DNA of 6,389 nt from Lentimicrobiaceae bacterium (GTDB lineage Bacteria; Bacteroidota; Bacteroidia; Bacteroidales; WCHB1-69): positions 1-6,389 of the forward strand of contig WQWP01000130.1 of NCBI GenBank assembly GCA_009787485.1, written 5' to 3'. Shown piece after piece: positions 5,597 through 6,389 of this stretch; the stretch's first letter is position 1; each line of letters starts with the position of its first letter. Under the pieces are notes generated by a model that saw only the letters and a program-made list of their open reading frames with translations, searched no databases and was not told the DNA's origin. Made by a program: the position numbers and the translations under genes.

Positions 5597-5867
5597 ATTG
5601 ATTAGTTTTTAAATTATCGGCCACAAAAGGAAGCAACGCCAGGTGGCGCGCACGTTTTACGGCTTGAGCGACTTTCTTTTGAAATTTCAAAGAAGTTCCG
5701 GTTAAACGTCTCGGCAAAATCCTGCCTTGCTCGTTAACAAATCTCTTCAAAAATTCGCCGTCTTTATAGTCAATATATTTAATACCGCTTTTTTTAAAGC
5801 GACAATATTTCTTGGTTTTGAAATCCACCGCAATGGGGGTCAAATATTTAATATCGTTTTGTGCCAT
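5595..5867 (-). CDS. rpsR: 30S ribosomal protein S18 (bS18)
   Basis: S18 binds with S6 as a heterodimer on the platform of the small subunit, contacting 16S rRNA. The 90-residue product has the family core: YLTPIAVDFKTKKYCRFKKSGIKYIDYKD, then LKRFVNEQGRILPRRLTGTSLKFQKKVAQAVKRARHLALLPF, including the signature around IDYKD...GRILPRRLTG. The length is normal. One cysteine (C22) is present. It starts 2 nt after the rpsF stop, and its Shine-Dalgarno sequence lies within the last codons of rpsF, so coupled translation with S6 is likely. In Bacteroidota, S18 and S6 together with S21 are reported to form the pocket that sequesters the 16S rRNA 3' end, which makes the strong Shine-Dalgarno sequence of this gene notable. 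Confidence 0.98.
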   Translation of the reverse strand: MAQNDIKYLTPIAVDFKTKKYCRFKKSGIKYIDYKDGEFLKRFVNEQGRILPRRLTGTSLKFQKKVAQAVKRARHLALLPFVADNLKTNQ

Positions 5868-5869
5868 GA

Positions 5870-6340
5870 TTATTCCTCCTTATTTTCTATAGGTTGTTCG
5901 TAACTTTGTTCTTCTACGGGCTCATCTACAGGCTCGTATTTTACTTCGTACCTCGGCTCGCGTTTTACTTCATAAGCGGGTTCTGCCGGTTTTGTTTCTT
6001 TTTTCTGACCAAAATTGTGTGTCCGTCTTTTTTCTGCGTATGCAATCGCATCTTTGTCGAGCGTAACGGTTAAATAGCGCATCACTTTTTCGTCGCGGCG
6101 GTACTGTAATTCAAGCTCTGCCACCACATGCGGTTCGGCTTTAAATTCAAATAGTTGATAAAATCCTGTGGATTTTTTTTGGATTTGGTACTCAAACTTC
6201 TTGAGTCCCCAGTTTTCTTGATGAATAATCTCAGCGCCTTTATCGCAGAGAATATTCTCAAACTTTTTTACCGTTTCCTTCATCTGATCATCAGACAAAA
6301 CGGGCGTCATAATGAAAACGGTTTCATACTGTTTTAACAT
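5870..6340 (-). CDS. rpsF: 30S ribosomal protein S6 (bS6) with long acidic C-terminal tail
   Basis: S6 pairs with S18 on the small-subunit platform. Residues 1-100 are the conserved fold: MLKQYETVFIMTPVLSDDQ, then the GAEIIHQENWGLKKFEYQIQKKSTGFYQLFEF core and a RRDEKVMRYLTV strand. The product has 156 residues, longer than the roughly 95-135 of most S6 proteins. The extra part is a charged, probably disordered tail (about 111-156), with two YEVK repeats (123-138) and a Glu-rich end (EEQSYEQPIENKEE). The repeat is also visible in the DNA as two imperfect 24-bp units at 5927-5974. It is the first gene of the rpsF-rpsR-rplI operon. The ATG at 6340 is chosen because MLKQYETVFI is the usual start. 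Its promoter and most of its leader lie beyond the window end. Confidence 0.97.
   Translation of the reverse strand: MLKQYETVFIMTPVLSDDQMKETVKKFENILCDKGAEIIHQENWGLKKFEYQIQKKSTGFYQLFEFKAEPHVVAELELQYRRDEKVMRYLTVTLDKDAIAYAEKRRTHNFGQKKETKPAEPAYEVKREPRYEVKYEPVDEPVEEQSYEQPIENKEE
5874..5881 (-). promoter_or_regulatory. Near-consensus Shine-Dalgarno sequence of rpsR
   Basis: The minus strand reads AAGGAGGA, 6 nt before the rpsR ATG, embedded in the last codons of rpsF (Lys154-Glu-Glu, AAG GAG GAA). Spacing and sequence are near ideal. By contrast, rpsF itself has an A-rich leader (AAAATCAAAAAAGT) with no such element. Confidence 0.82.
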
Positions 6341-6389
6341 ACTTTTTTGATTTTAAGTGAATAAAATTAAGTCCCATTTTTGGGGCGGC

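Noticed and set aside
6371..6386. Hairpin GTCCCA-tttt-TGGGGC upstream of rpsF as an S6:S18 leader or terminator
   Set aside because: The stem is only 6 bp, has a mismatch in the minus-strand RNA that would carry an rpsF leader, and the window ends there. The known S6:S18 leader structure cannot be recognised.

Overview
The window looks like a chromosomal segment of an anaerobic member of the Bacteroidota, probably from the Bacteroidales or a nearby order. The grounds are protein style (UvrA, S6, L9 and the DUF177 protein all read like Bacteroidota versions, from memory of these families), AT-rich non-coding DNA, and start sites on the + strand that mostly lack Shine-Dalgarno sequences. No database search was possible, so the taxonomic placement is an inference.

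Layout. (1) 1-492, + strand: the last 63 codons of a membrane-anchored corrinoid protein, followed after 6 bp by a small two-cluster ferredoxin. Together they match HgcA (C-terminal part) and HgcB, the pair needed for microbial mercury methylation. (2) 597-1550, + strand: a DUF177/YceD-family protein and ribosomal protein L32 (rpmF, only 57 codons). They are separated by a 161-bp array of 23 perfect-length heptamers (CTAACCA/CTAATCA). (3) 1552-5012, + strand: rdgB, the house-cleaning ITP/XTP pyrophosphatase, which starts 1 nt after rpmF with a GTG, and uvrA, the nucleotide-excision-repair damage sensor, which overlaps the end of rdgB by 19 bp. (4) 5013-5131: the convergent intergenic region, with a long near-perfect hairpin built of 8-bp repeats and a classical intrinsic terminator for the minus-strand operon. 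(5) 5132-6340, - strand: the rpsF-rpsR-rplI operon (ribosomal proteins S6, S18 and L9).

The functional highlight is hgcAB: HgcA is thought to carry a methyl group on its corrinoid cofactor and HgcB to supply electrons for turnover, giving methylmercury. The rest of the window is housekeeping: ribosome proteins, nucleotide-pool sanitation and DNA repair.

The structural highlight is heptameric repeats in three places: at the 3' end of the DUF177 gene, in front of rpmF, and inside the UvrA inter-domain linker, where three units (21 nt) keep the frame. The array before rpmF is flanked by two copies of CATGCCG, in exact 7-bp register, and the second copy holds the rpmF start codon. On the ribosomal operon, rpsR and rplI have strong Shine-Dalgarno sequences while rpsF has none, an unusual pattern for this phylum that may reflect autoregulation.
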